Source: Streptacidiphilus sp. ASG 303 | GTDB taxonomy: Bacteria; Actinomycetota; Actinomycetes; Streptomycetales; Streptomycetaceae | Reading direction: 5' to 3' | Assembly (NCBI RefSeq): GCF_020991365.1 | Contig: NZ_JAJLRA010000039.1 | Location: 3,298 to 40,828, forward strand | DNA: 37,531 bases | Shown here: piece after piece, positions 8,005 through 16,319 of the stretch | Layout: the number at the start of each line of letters is the position of its first letter | Position numbering within the stretch: position 1 is the stretch's first letter | Notes under the pieces: generated by a model | Told to the model about the DNA's origin: nothing | The model's input: only the letters and a program-made list of their open reading frames with translations | Database searches by the model: none | Made by a program: the position numbers and the translations under genes

Positions 8005-8173
8005 GGCACCGATCCTGCCACTGCGGACGGCTCCCCGGTGGGCAGGACCGGGCCGGGGCGGGCACCGGGTGCGGGCACCGGGCCCCGGGCCGGGGCGGGC
8101 GGCGGACCGCGGGAAACCCCTTGCAGGACTACGTAAGCTGTGTGGAGCAATCACATTCCTTACCGGAGCCCCC

Positions 8174-9421
8174 GTGCCATCCATGCTGTCGACCTACCGC
8201 CGGATCTTCGCCGCACCCGGCAGCCTGGCCTTCTCCACCACGGGCCTGGTCTCCCGGCTGCCCATCTCGATGAGCGGCGTCGGCATCGTCACCATGCTCG
8301 CCCAGCTGCGCGGCGCCTACGGCCTGGCGGGCGCGGTCTCGGCGACGCTGGCGCTGGCGGCCGCCGCGCTCGGCCCGCAGGTGTCGCGGCTGGTGGACCG
8401 CCACGGGCAGCGGCGGGTGGCGCTGCCCGCGGTCGCGCTGGCCGCGGCGTCGGCCGTGGGGCTGCTGCTCTGCGCCCGGCTGGGGGCGCCCGACTGGACG
8501 CTCTTCGCCTGCGCCGCCGGCATGGGGGCGATGCCGAGCATGGGCTCCCTGGTGCGGGCGCGCTGGGCGCACCTGTACCGCAGCCGGCCGGCGCTGCTGC
8601 ACACCGCCTACTCCTTCGAGTCGGTGATGGACGAGGTGTGCTTCATCGTGGGGCCGATCCTCGCCATCGGGCTGTCCACCTCGGTCTTCCCCGAGGCGGG
8701 CGTGCTGCTGGCGGTGGTGTTCCTGACGGTGGGGACGGCCCTGTTCACCGCCCAGCGGCGGACCGAGCCGCCGGTGCACGCGGCGGAGCACCGCGGGGGC
8801 GGCTCCGCGCTGCGGTCGCGGGGGCTGCAGGTCCTGGTGCTGACCTTCGTCGCCACCGGCGCGATCTTCGGCTCGGTGGAGGTGGTCACCGTGGCCTTCG
8901 CCCAGGAGCGGGGCAGCACGGCCGCCTCCAGCGTGGTGCTGGCGGTGTACGCCTCCGGCTCGTGCGTCGCGGGCATCGTCTTCGGGGCGCTGCGGCCGAC
9001 GGGGCCGATGGCCCGGCGCTTCCTGCTGGGCGTGTCGGTGATGGCGGTGAGTATGCTCCCGCTCCTACTGGTGGGAAACCTCGTGGCGCTGGCGGCGGCG
9101 CTGTTCGTCGCCGGGCTGTCGATCTCCCCGACCATGGTCACCACGATGGGGATGGTGGAGCGGCTGGTGCCGGCCTCCAGGCTCAACGAGGGGATGACCT
9201 GGACGATCACCGGGCTCGCCGTCGGCGTGGCGGCGGGCTCCTCGGTCGGGGGGTGGACGGTGGACCGGGCAGGGGCCTCGGCCGGCTACTGGGTGCCGGT
9301 CGTGGCGGGCTCGCTCGCGGCGCTCACGGCGTTCCTCGGGTCGCGCCGGCTGCGGTCGGCGCCGGAGCAGGAGGCAGAGCGTGTCGAAGACGGCGACCGG
9401 AAGCCGCAGCACCACCCCTGA
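8174..9421 (+). CDS. MFS transporter
   Basis: A 415-residue major facilitator superfamily permease with about 12 hydrophobic segments. The first begins near residue 15 ([18 protein letters not shown]). The conserved loop after segment 2 is [11 protein letters not shown], and the central basic loop ([17 protein letters not shown]) lies near residue 200. The substrate is unknown; this subfamily is a common actinobacterial efflux-type carrier. The GTG at 8174 has GGAG 5 nt upstream; an ATG three codons later is the alternative. The 3' end overlaps the next gene by 41 nt, implying translational coupling and a linked role. A short stretch around 9045-9085 uses unusual codons (AGT, CTA, GGA) for this genome. 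Confidence 0.9.
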   Translation: MPSMLSTYRRIFAAPGSLAFSTTGLVSRLPISMSGVGIVTMLAQLRGAYGLAGAVSATLALAAAALGPQVSRLVDRHGQRRVALPAVALAAASAVGLLLCARLGAPDWTLFACAAGMGAMPSMGSLVRARWAHLYRSRPALLHTAYSFESVMDEVCFIVGPILAIGLSTSVFPEAGVLLAVVFLTVGTALFTAQRRTEPPVHAAEHRGGGSALRSRGLQVLVLTFVATGAIFGSVEVVTVAFAQERGSTAASSVVLAVYASGSCVAGIVFGALRPTGPMARRFLLGVSVMAVSMLPLLLVGNLVALAAALFVAGLSISPTMVTTMGMVERLVPASRLNEGMTWTITGLAVGVAAGSSVGGWTVDRAGASAGYWVPVVAGSLAALTAFLGSRRLRSAPEQEAERVEDGDRKPQHHP

Positions 9422-10721
9422 GCCGTACCGCTGGAGCAACTGGGCGGGCAACCGCAGCGCGCGCCCCGCGCGGGTGGCGGCGCCGTCCTCCGCCGCCGAA
9501 CTGGCCGAGGAGGTGCGGCGGGCCGCCGAGGACGGCCTCGCGGTCAAGGCGGTGGGGTCCGGCCACTCCTTCTCCTCCATCGCCTCCTCCGACGGCGGGC
9601 TGCTGGTGCTCCCGGACCGGCTGACCGCGCTGCGCTCCGTCGACCGCGCGGCGGGCACGGTGACGGTGGAGTCGGGCATGACGCTGGAGCGGCTCAACGT
9701 GCTGCTGGAGGCGGCGGGCCTGTCCCTGACCAACATGGGCGACGTCATGGCGCAGACCGTCGCCGGGGCGATCGGCACCGGCACGCACGGCACCGGCCGC
9801 GACTCCGGTTCGCTGGCGGCGCAGGTCCGCGCCCTCGAGATCGTGCTGGCGGACGGGACCGTGGCGGCCTGCTCCCCCGCCGAGGACCCCGAGCTGTTCG
9901 AGGGCGCCCGGCTGGGGCTCGGCGCGCTGGGCGTGGTCACCGCCGTCACCCTCGCGGTGGAGCCGCTCTTCCTGCTGGCCGCCCACGAGAGGCCGATGCG
10001 CTTCGACGAGGTCCTGGAGGGCTTCGACGACCTGGCGGCGGTCAACGAGCACTTCGAGTTCTACTGGTTCCCGCACACCGACCGGTGCACCACCAAGCGG
10101 AACAACCGCAGCCAGGGGCCGCCCGCGCCGCTGCCGCGGCTGCGGGGGTGGCTGGACGACGAGTTCCTGTCCAACACGGTGTGGGAGGGCGCCTGCCGGG
10201 TGGGGCGGCGGTTCCCCGCGGCCGTCCCGGCCATCGCGCAGGTGGCGGGCCGGGCGTGGTCCGAGCGGCGCTACACGGACGTCGCGTACCGGGTCTTCAC
10301 CAGCCCGCGCCGGGTGCGCTTCACGGAGATGGAGTACGCGGTGCCCCGGGCGGCGGCCGTGGAGGTGCTGCGGGAGCTGCGGGCCCTGGTGGAGCGCTCC
10401 GACTGGCGGATCGGCTTCCCCGTGGAGGTGCGGACCGCGCCGGGGGACGACGTCTGGCTCTCCACCGCGTACGGCCGCGACACCTGCTACGTGGCGGTGC
10501 ACCTGTACCGGGGGACGGCCGAGCAGGGCTACTTCGCCGGGGTGGAGCGGATCATGACGGCGCACGGCGGACGCCCGCACTGGGGGAAGCTGCACACCCG
10601 CGACGCGGAGTACCTCTCCTCGGTGCACCCGCGGCTGGCGGACTTCCGCGCGCTGCGGGACCGGGTGGACCCCGGGCGCCGCTTCGGCAACGCCCACCTG
10701 CGGCGGGTGCTCGGCGACTGA
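9381..10721 (+). CDS. FAD-binding oxidoreductase, aldonolactone/alditol oxidase family
   Basis: A 446-residue flavoprotein of the VAO/PCMH fold with a C-terminal D-arabinono-1,4-lactone-oxidase domain. The FAD domain includes VGSGHSFS, where His62 is the expected site of covalent FAD attachment, and GAIGTGTHGTG for cofactor phosphate binding. The C-terminal domain has HWGKLH and ends in DPGRRFGNAHLRRVLG, both family hallmarks. It likely oxidises a sugar lactone or sugar alcohol with O2, giving H2O2. It could be L-gulonolactone, xylitol or alditol oxidase; the sequence does not decide. GTG start with GGAGG at about 9 nt, inside the end of the MFS gene. Confidence 0.92.
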   Translation: MSKTATGSRSTTPEPYRWSNWAGNRSARPARVAAPSSAAELAEEVRRAAEDGLAVKAVGSGHSFSSIASSDGGLLVLPDRLTALRSVDRAAGTVTVESGMTLERLNVLLEAAGLSLTNMGDVMAQTVAGAIGTGTHGTGRDSGSLAAQVRALEIVLADGTVAACSPAEDPELFEGARLGLGALGVVTAVTLAVEPLFLLAAHERPMRFDEVLEGFDDLAAVNEHFEFYWFPHTDRCTTKRNNRSQGPPAPLPRLRGWLDDEFLSNTVWEGACRVGRRFPAAVPAIAQVAGRAWSERRYTDVAYRVFTSPRRVRFTEMEYAVPRAAAVEVLRELRALVERSDWRIGFPVEVRTAPGDDVWLSTAYGRDTCYVAVHLYRGTAEQGYFAGVERIMTAHGGRPHWGKLHTRDAEYLSSVHPRLADFRALRDRVDPGRRFGNAHLRRVLGD

Positions 10722-11226
10722 CGGGGCGGGGCCTCGTGCCGGGGCACGGGGCCCGAAGGCCCGGGGGCTCAGTGGCCCGGGAGTTCGGGGGCCCGGGAGT
10801 CCGGGGGGCGGAACGGCCGGGACGGGACGGCCGCGACGGCCGGCGCGGGACCCGCTGACCGGTTCGGTGCGCTCCCTGTGTGCAACCGGGGGCGGTGTTG
10901 GCAGAAACGGGCCCCCGGTTGGCCGAAAGATGTGAAGATGATCACCGTCCACCCGTCGGCGGTCGGCCATCGGAGTGGCGGCCCTTGAGATTCCGCGGAT
11001 TCGCGGGAGACTTGAGCGGCGAGCCGGACGGCCGGTGCACCACGGATGGAGTACTGTTCGGGGAGCCTGGCCCGCAGGCTGCCGCCCGACCGACCGTCAC
11101 CCGGACGGGCCGGACGGGTGACGGGGAGGTGGAGGGCGGCACTCGTCCCGGGGCCGCCCGCTCGCGGTGCAGCCCGCCGGGAGCGACTGGAGCGGCACCG
11201 GCCGACGGCGCCGCAAAGAGGTAACC
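10722..11226. other. Long intergenic region before sepH (upstream half)
   Basis: No credible gene. 10735-10748 is CGTGCC-GG-GGCACG, and a GGGCC-CGAA-GGCCC stem follows: likely terminator of the oxidase. 10774-10806 is a 17-nt near-perfect direct repeat with a 16-nt period. 10884-10920 holds a perfect 10-bp inverted repeat, AACCGGGGGC / GCCCCCGGTT, with a 17-nt loop. 10985-11012 reads TTGAGA, 16 nt, GAGACT: a plausible vegetative promoter for sepH, with CCGCG-GATT-CGCGG in the spacer. A 114-codon ORF starting at 10880 has no family likeness. Confidence 0.55.
10735..10766 (+). terminator. Probable terminator of the MFS/oxidase operon
   Basis: Two adjacent short hairpins, CGTGCC-GG-GGCACG and GGGCC-CGAA-GGCCC, starting 13 nt after the oxidase stop. 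No T-tract. Confidence 0.5.
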
Positions 11227-11271
11227 GTGCCACAGCGGCGCGTCGGGGCAGAACCCCGACACGCCGGGTAA
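11227..11271 (+). CDS. Putative 14-codon leader ORF of sepH
   Basis: GTG CCA CAG CGG ... GGG TAA encodes VPQRRVGAEPRHAG, with AAAGAGG five nt upstream, as good a ribosome site as that of sepH. The site and start GAGGTAACCGTGCC (11218-11231) recur exactly at the sepH start (11360-11373), and the peptide start VPQRRV mirrors SepH VPELRV. The ORF runs through a strong hairpin (11237-11265) and stops just after it. It may be a translated leader peptide or a decayed partial duplication of the sepH 5' end; sequence alone cannot tell. Confidence 0.4.
   Translation: MPQRRVGAEPRHAG
11237..11265 (+). promoter_or_regulatory. Hairpin in the sepH leader
   Basis: GGCG-C-GTCGGGG, loop CAGAA, CCCCGAC-A-CGCC: a 12-pair stem with one internal mismatch, 104 nt upstream of the sepH start. 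It has no U-tract. It may be an attenuator-like or RNA-stability element. Confidence 0.5.
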
Positions 11272-11368
11272 CTCTGCAATGTTGTGGCCAGCCGCCCGTC
11301 GGCAGGTCACACTCGTTACGGGAGCAGCGACGCAGGTGACGTCGGCAGGCACCACCCGGGAGGTAACC

Positions 11369-12373
11369 GTGCCCGAACTGCGTGTCGTGGCCGTCAGCAA
11401 TGACGGCACACGGCTGGTGCTCAAGGCTGCCGACAGCACGGAGTACACCCTCCCCATCGACGAGCGGCTGCGCGCCGCCATCCGCGGCGACCGCCCCCGG
11501 CTGGGCCAGATCGAGATCGAGGTGGAGAGCCACCTCCGCCCCCGCGACATCCAGGCGCGCATACGAGCGGGCGCCTCCGCGGAGGAGGTCGCGCAGCTCG
11601 CCGGGATCTCGGTGGACCGGGTCCGCCGCTTCGAGGGTCCCGTGCTGGCCGAGCGCGCCTTCATGGCGGAGCGGGCGCGCAAGACGCCGATCCGGCGGCA
11701 CGGCGAGTCCACCGGACCGCAGCTGGGCGACGCGGTGATGGAGCGTCTGGTCCTGCGCGGCGCCGAGAAGGACAGCGAGCGCTGGGACTCCTGGCGGCGG
11801 GACGACGGCACGTGGGACGTGGTGCTGCGGTACCGCGTCGACGGCGAGCCGCGCAGCGCCTCCTGGACGTACGACCCGCCGCGCCGGCTCGTGCAGGCCA
11901 ACGACGACGAGGCGCGCGCCCTGGTCGGCGAGTCGCCCGAGCGCGGCGAGGACCCGGTCTTCCCGTTCGTGCCGAGGATCGCCCGGCTGCCGCAGGAGCG
12001 CACCGCGCGCCCGGCGCTGGAGCGGCCGTCCCCGGACCGGATCATGGAGCGGCCCGCCGCCGAGGCGCGCGACTCCCTCACCAGCCTGCTGGACGTGGTC
12101 CCCAACTTCCGGGGCGACCTGGTGGTGGACCCGGCCGAGGAGCCGGCCGCGCAGGAGGAGGCGGACGAGTCCGCCGCGGCGGCCCCGGCGGCCAGCGCCG
12201 GCGCGGCCTACGCGGACATCCTGATGCCGCGTGCGGTCGCGCCGCACCGCGACCGCCTGGTCGGCACCACCGACCGGCAGGCGGAGGCGGACGGCGTGCG
12301 GCCCGGGCGGCGTGCGACGGTCCCCAGTTGGGACGAGATCGTCTTCGGCAGCCGCCGCAAGAAGCAGGACTGA
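11369..12373 (+). CDS. sepH: Cell division protein SepH
   Basis: A 334-residue SepH (DUF3071) protein, which in Streptomyces binds FtsZ and promotes filament assembly at septa. The conserved N-terminal domain covers about residues 1-170: PELRVVAVSNDGTRLVLKAA, then the helix-turn-helix-like segment AEEVAQLAGISVDRVRRFEG (about 72-91) and WDSWRRDDGTWDVVLRY. A low-complexity Ala/Glu linker follows, and the conserved tail PSWDEIVFGSRRKKQD closes the protein. The GTG at 11369 has GGGAGGT upstream and matches the family start. The leader is unusually long and carries the short ORF and hairpin listed above. It converges on the sulfurtransferase gene across a C/G-rich spacer. Confidence 0.95.
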   Translation: MPELRVVAVSNDGTRLVLKAADSTEYTLPIDERLRAAIRGDRPRLGQIEIEVESHLRPRDIQARIRAGASAEEVAQLAGISVDRVRRFEGPVLAERAFMAERARKTPIRRHGESTGPQLGDAVMERLVLRGAEKDSERWDSWRRDDGTWDVVLRYRVDGEPRSASWTYDPPRRLVQANDDEARALVGESPERGEDPVFPFVPRIARLPQERTARPALERPSPDRIMERPAAEARDSLTSLLDVVPNFRGDLVVDPAEEPAAQEEADESAAAAPAASAGAAYADILMPRAVAPHRDRLVGTTDRQAEADGVRPGRRATVPSWDEIVFGSRRKKQD

Positions 12374-12519
12374 TCCGCCCCTGACGGACGCCCCCTGCGG
12401 GCGGCCGCACGGAGCGGGGGGCGCGGGGCCCCGGGGCGGGGCCCGGGGCCCCCCCCCCGTTGACCCCCCGGGGGGGTGGGGGCCGGGACCCCGGGGCGGG
12501 GGCGGGCGGGGCCGCGGCC
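12374..12519. terminator. C/G-only convergent terminator region
   Basis: The spacer between convergent sepH and sseA is nearly pure G/C. It contains nested GGGGCCCC-type palindromes, a run of ten Cs (12449-12458) and C6G7 (12464-12476). It can fold in both orientations and probably ends both transcripts. Such homopolymers are also prone to sequencing error. Confidence 0.6.
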
Positions 12520-13371
12520 TCAGCCCGCCTGCGGACCGGTGGCCGCGGGACGGGCCGGGTCGGCCGACCACTCGCTCCACGAGCCGGGGTACAGCGCGGC
12601 GCGCAGACCGGCCGCCTCCATGGCCAGCACCTGGTGGGCGGCGGTGACCCCGGACCCGCAGTAGACACCGGTCTCGGCGGTGTCCGCGCCCAGGGCGCGG
12701 AAGCGGTCGGCGAGCGCGGCCGCGGGCAGGAAGCGGCCGTCCGGACCGAGGTTGGCGGTGGTGGGCGCGCTGACCGCGCCGGGGATGTGCCCGGCGCGGG
12801 GGTCGACCGGCTCGGTCTCGCCGCGGTACCGCTCCCCCGCGCGGGCGTCCAGCAGTAGGCCGGTGCGGGCGAGCCGGGCGGCGCCGTCGGCGTCGAGGAC
12901 GGGCATGCCGCCGGGTGCGGGGGTGAAGTCGCCGTCGCCCGGCGGGGGTTCCTCCGTGGTCAGCGGCAGTCCGGCGGCGGTCCAGGCGGCCAGGCCGCCG
13001 TCGAGGACGCGGACCCGGGTGTGCCCGGCCCAGCGCAGCAGCCACCAGGCGCGGGCGGCCGAGGTCGCCGGTCCCGCGTCGTACACGACCGCGTCGCGGT
13101 CGGCGGAGAGCCCGACGCGGCGCAGGGCGGCGGCCAGCACGCCGGGGTCCGGCAGCGGGTGGCGGCCGGCCGGACCGGGCGGGGCCGCGAGGTCCCGGTC
13201 GAGGTCGAGGTAGTGGGCGCCGGGGAGGTGGCCCGCGCGGTACTCCTGCTCCCCCGGCGGGCCGCCGAGCTGCCAGCGGACGTCGAGCAGGACGGGCGGA
13301 CGCGCGTCCCGGAGGGCCTCGGCGAGTTCGGCGGCCGCGACCAGCGGGTAGGGGGTGGGGTGGCTGTCCAT
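12520..13371 (-). CDS. sseA: 3-Mercaptopyruvate / thiosulfate sulfurtransferase
   Basis: A 283-residue tandem rhodanese protein that moves sulfane sulfur onto a thiol or cyanide acceptor. The N-terminal inactive rhodanese domain (about 8-135) has YRAGHLPGAHYLDLD and VLDGGLAAW. The C-terminal domain (about 155-275) carries the active-site loop CGSGVTA with Cys238; this loop is the mercaptopyruvate-type version rather than CRKGVTA of thiosulfate enzymes. RAGHIPGAVSAP precedes it. The ATG at 13371 follows GGAG at a longish 12-nt spacing, but no better start exists. Transcribed singly, with its own divergent neighbour upstream. Confidence 0.9.
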   Translation of the reverse strand: MDSHPTPYPLVAAAELAEALRDARPPVLLDVRWQLGGPPGEQEYRAGHLPGAHYLDLDRDLAAPPGPAGRHPLPDPGVLAAALRRVGLSADRDAVVYDAGPATSAARAWWLLRWAGHTRVRVLDGGLAAWTAAGLPLTTEEPPPGDGDFTPAPGGMPVLDADGAARLARTGLLLDARAGERYRGETEPVDPRAGHIPGAVSAPTTANLGPDGRFLPAAALADRFRALGADTAETGVYCGSGVTAAHQVLAMEAAGLRAALYPGSWSEWSADPARPAATGPQAG

Positions 13372-13531
13372 GGCGTCATTGTGCTCCGGTGTCCGGGCAC
13401 GGCGCGGACGGCGCTTCTTTTCGCGCTCTTTGCCCGGGTGTCCCGCGCGGCCCGGGGCCCGTGGGGGCGGTGGGTGGCACCATCCGTCCTGGGGCCGAAT
13501 CACGCCGGTACGCCGTGGAGGAGAGCCGCCC

Positions 13532-14284
13532 ATGACCACAGTCGGAACGCGCTGCGTGCAGGGGGCGCCCTGCTGGGTGAGCCTGATGGCGCGTGACGTG
13601 GGGTGCGCCCAGGAGTTCTACGGGTCGCTGCTGGGCTGGGAGTTCACGGCCGGACCGGCCCGGCTGGGCCCGTACGTGCGCGCGACGCTGCGCGGGGTGC
13701 CGGTGGCCGGCATCGGGGTGGTCCCCGAGGGGCCCGGCTTCCCGGTGGAGTGGACCCCGTACTTCGCGGCGGACAGCACGGACCGGACCGCGCAGCGGAT
13801 CCGCGCGTGCGGCGGCACGGTCGCGGTGGGCCCGGTCCAGGCGGACGACGCGGGCCGCCTGGTGATCGCCTCCGACGTGACCGGCGCGGTCTTCGGCGTC
13901 TGGGAGGGCGGTCGGCACCTGGGCTGGCAGGCGGTGGGCGAGCCGGGCGCCCCGGCGTGGACGGAGCTGGTGACACCGGACCGCGGGATGGCGGAGGCCT
14001 TCTACGGCTCGGTGTTCGGGTCGTCCGTGGCGCGGTCCGGGGACGGCTCCGTCCTCCGGGTGGCCGGGCGCGACGTGGCGGGGATCCGGGGCGCGGGCGA
14101 GCTGCGCGGCGGTCCGCCGCGGTGGCGCACGTACTTCGCGGTGGCGGACGCGGACGCCGCGGCGGCGCGGGCCGTGGAGCTGGGCGGGCGGATGCTGGTG
14201 GGGCCGCAGGAGTCGCCGTACGGGCGGGTGGTGCGGCTGGCCGACCCGGAGGGCGGGCACTTCTCGCTGGTGCAGTCCGCCTGA
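13532..14284 (+). CDS. Two-domain VOC (glyoxalase-fold) protein
   Basis: A 250-residue protein made of two vicinal-oxygen-chelate domains (about 12-125 and 138-250). Each begins with the family pattern, e.g. CWVSLMARDVGCAQEFYGS and WTELVTPDRGMAEAFYGSVF, and each ends with D-P/V-G-...-F type strands. Streptomyces homologues are often labelled hydroxylase or glyoxalase; the real substrate is unknown. It resembles small-molecule binding or modifying VOC proteins. ATG start with a strong GGAGGAGAG. Monocistronic, divergent from sseA (160-bp gap). Confidence 0.9.
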   Translation: MTTVGTRCVQGAPCWVSLMARDVGCAQEFYGSLLGWEFTAGPARLGPYVRATLRGVPVAGIGVVPEGPGFPVEWTPYFAADSTDRTAQRIRACGGTVAVGPVQADDAGRLVIASDVTGAVFGVWEGGRHLGWQAVGEPGAPAWTELVTPDRGMAEAFYGSVFGSSVARSGDGSVLRVAGRDVAGIRGAGELRGGPPRWRTYFAVADADAAAARAVELGGRMLVGPQESPYGRVVRLADPEGGHFSLVQSA

Positions 14285-14316
14285 CGGGCCGCCGCGCTCC
14301 TTCCGGAGTGTCGGAC

Positions 14317-14336
14317 CCCGGTGCCGCGGAACCGGG
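14317..14336. terminator. Short convergent terminator
   Basis: CCCGGT / ACCGGG with an 8-nt loop, in the 79-bp gap between the VOC gene (plus) and tdk (minus). Stem only 6 bp. Confidence 0.35.
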
Positions 14337-14363
14337 TGCGGCGGACCCGGGTGTGGCGGACGG

Positions 14364-15035
14364 TCAGGAGAGGGCGCCGTCGCGGTCGTCGGAGCCGAAG
14401 GGCAGGACGTCCGGGGAGATGGCGGCGGCCCGGGCGGTGGCGGCGGTCATCCGGCGCCGGTGGTGGCGGCGGCAGAGCACCTCGTACCCGATCTCGTCAC
14501 TGCTGACCGCGACGTCGCCGACGACCACCTGGGCGCCCTCGACGACCATGACGCCGCCGACGGTGCGGGCGTTGTGGGTGGCGCGGGCGCCGCACCAGCA
14601 CAGCGCCTCGACCTGGAGCACCTCGACCCGGTCGGCGAGCTCGACGAGGCGCTGGGAGCCGGGGAAGAGCCGGGTGCGGAAGTCGGTGGTGATGCCGAAG
14701 GTGTAGACGTCCACGCCGAGCTCGTCGACGACGCGGGCGAGCTGGTCGACCTGGTCCGCGGAGAAGAACTGGGCCTCGTCGCAGATGAGGTAGTCGGCGC
14801 GGCCGCCCGCGGAGAGCAACTGGACGACGTGGGCGTGGAAGTCGAGGTCGTCGGTGACCTCGACGGCACCGGTGGCCAGGCCGAGGCGGCTGGAGAGGGT
14901 GGCGGCGCCGGCCCGGTCGTTGCGGGTGAAGATGATCCCCTGGCGGCCGCGGGCCGCGTGGTTGTGGTCCATCTGCAGGGCAAGGGTCGACTTGCCGCAG
15001 TCCATCGTCCCCGAGAAGAACACCAGCTCGGCCAT
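14364..15035 (-). CDS. tdk: Thymidine kinase (type II)
   Basis: A 223-residue type II thymidine kinase, phosphorylating thymidine with ATP for nucleotide salvage. P-loop GTMDCGKST at residues 9-17; Walker B and catalytic glutamate in ICDEAQFF (Glu87); structural zinc site from CWCG (146-149) and CRRHH (188-192); lasso-loop substrate region around NARTVGG. The ATG at 15035 has no clear Shine-Dalgarno (an AAAGG lies about 14 nt away), so translation may depend on coupling with the upstream gene, whose stop is 65 nt before. Third gene of the DUF5998 - phosphodiesterase - tdk series. Confidence 0.94.
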   Translation of the reverse strand: MAELVFFSGTMDCGKSTLALQMDHNHAARGRQGIIFTRNDRAGAATLSSRLGLATGAVEVTDDLDFHAHVVQLLSAGGRADYLICDEAQFFSADQVDQLARVVDELGVDVYTFGITTDFRTRLFPGSQRLVELADRVEVLQVEALCWCGARATHNARTVGGVMVVEGAQVVVGDVAVSSDEIGYEVLCRRHHRRRMTAATARAAAISPDVLPFGSDDRDGALS

Positions 15036-15100
15036 CAGGGGTGGGGAAACCTTTCTTCCGGGGCGCGGCGGCAGGGTGCCGCCGGGCGGGGAGGACCGCC

Positions 15101-16300
15101 TCAGCGGCGGACCTCCAGGAGGGGGACGTACTGCTCGACCGGGGTCATGGAGCCGTGCAGCCCGACCATGGCGGACTCGTTGGGCTCGCTGCGGGAGGCG
15201 GTCACCGCGACGTCGTCGCAGGCGGCGGCGACCACGTCGCCGATCCGCCGGTACACCCGCTCCTCGACGACCGGGCCGAACCAGCCCGCCTCGATCGCCT
15301 GGTCCCGGGTGGCGACCCACATGCGGTCGCCGAGGACCTCGCTCCACACCGCGTGGACGTCGGCGGCGGCGCCCGGCACGGCGTAGACGTGGCGGGCGCG
15401 GGCCTCGCCGCCGAGCAGGGCGACGCCGGCGCCGAGCTCCCAGTCCTCGTCGAAGTCGATCCGGTCCTCCGGGGCGACGTCGATCATGCCGTGGTCGGCG
15501 GTGACGTACAGCGCGGAGCGGGGCGGCAGCTGCTCGGCCAGGCGCTGGGCGAGCCGGTCGACGGTGTCCAGCATCATGCGCCACTCGTCGGAGTCGACGC
15601 CGTGCCGGTGGCCCATGGAGTCGAGGTCGCTGACGTACGTGTAGACCAGGGCGCGGTCGGCGGCGCCCAGGCACTCGGCGGCGAGGTCCATCCGCTCCTC
15701 GCCGGTGAACCGGCCGAGGAAGGTGCCGCCGGAGAGCGCCACCCGGGTCAGGGGCGTCTGCGCGAAGAGCGGCGAGGAGACCTGGCAGGTCTCCACCCCG
15801 GCCTCGTGGGCCCGCTGGAAGACGGTCGGGTGCGGCTGCCAGGCGGCCGGGTCGACCGGGGGCTGCCAGCGCAGCTGGTTCATCAGCCGGTCCTCGCCGG
15901 GGATGGCGACCGTGTAGCCGGCCAGGCCGTGGGCGCCCGGCGGCAGCCCGGTGCCGACCGAGGCGAGGCTGGTGGCGGTGGTCGCAGGGAAGCCCGCGGT
16001 GAGCGGCCGGCCGGTGCCGTTCAGCGAGGTGCCGAGGAGCGAGGTGAGGAACGGCGCGTACTCGGGGTGGGCGCGCAGCACCTCCCAGCCCAGGCCGTCC
16101 ACCAGGAAGACGCACACCCGGTCGGCGGGCGCCAGCTCCAGGCCGGGGGCGGCGGAGGCGTACGGCGGCACGCCGAGGCCGGCCGCCACGGCGGGCAGCA
16201 GGTCGGCGAGGGAGGCGGTGCCGTAGGCGGGCGCGGGGGCGGCGGCCGGGTCCAGGACGTCGTACGGCTCGGGCGGCGGGGGCAGCAGGGGGCTGGTCAC
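15101..16300 (-). CDS. Alkaline phosphatase superfamily protein (NPP-like)
   Basis: A 399-residue member of the alkaline phosphatase/nucleotide pyrophosphatase superfamily. Metal and catalytic motifs: VFLVDGLGWEVL (Asp68), nucleophile loop GFPATTATSLASVGTG (Thr near 107-108), YTYVSDLDSMGHRHG and the final TADHGM. Likely a two-metal phosphodiesterase or phosphatase; the substrate is unknown and there is no signal peptide. The GTG at 16300 is weakly supported by a GGCCGGA upstream. It follows the DUF5998 stop by 19 nt and precedes tdk by 65 nt, so it sits in the same transcript. Confidence 0.88.
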   Translation of the reverse strand: MTSPLLPPPPEPYDVLDPAAAPAPAYGTASLADLLPAVAAGLGVPPYASAAPGLELAPADRVCVFLVDGLGWEVLRAHPEYAPFLTSLLGTSLNGTGRPLTAGFPATTATSLASVGTGLPPGAHGLAGYTVAIPGEDRLMNQLRWQPPVDPAAWQPHPTVFQRAHEAGVETCQVSSPLFAQTPLTRVALSGGTFLGRFTGEERMDLAAECLGAADRALVYTYVSDLDSMGHRHGVDSDEWRMMLDTVDRLAQRLAEQLPPRSALYVTADHGMIDVAPEDRIDFDEDWELGAGVALLGGEARARHVYAVPGAAADVHAVWSEVLGDRMWVATRDQAIEAGWFGPVVEERVYRRIGDVVAAACDDVAVTASRSEPNESAMVGLHGSMTPVEQYVPLLEVRR

Positions 16301-16319
16301 GGTGCGGTGCGGTCCGGCC

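Noticed and set aside
10880-11224. 114-codon plus-strand ORF before sepH
   Set aside because: It has no ribosome site or family likeness and overlaps clear regulatory repeats; long chance ORFs are common at this GC content.
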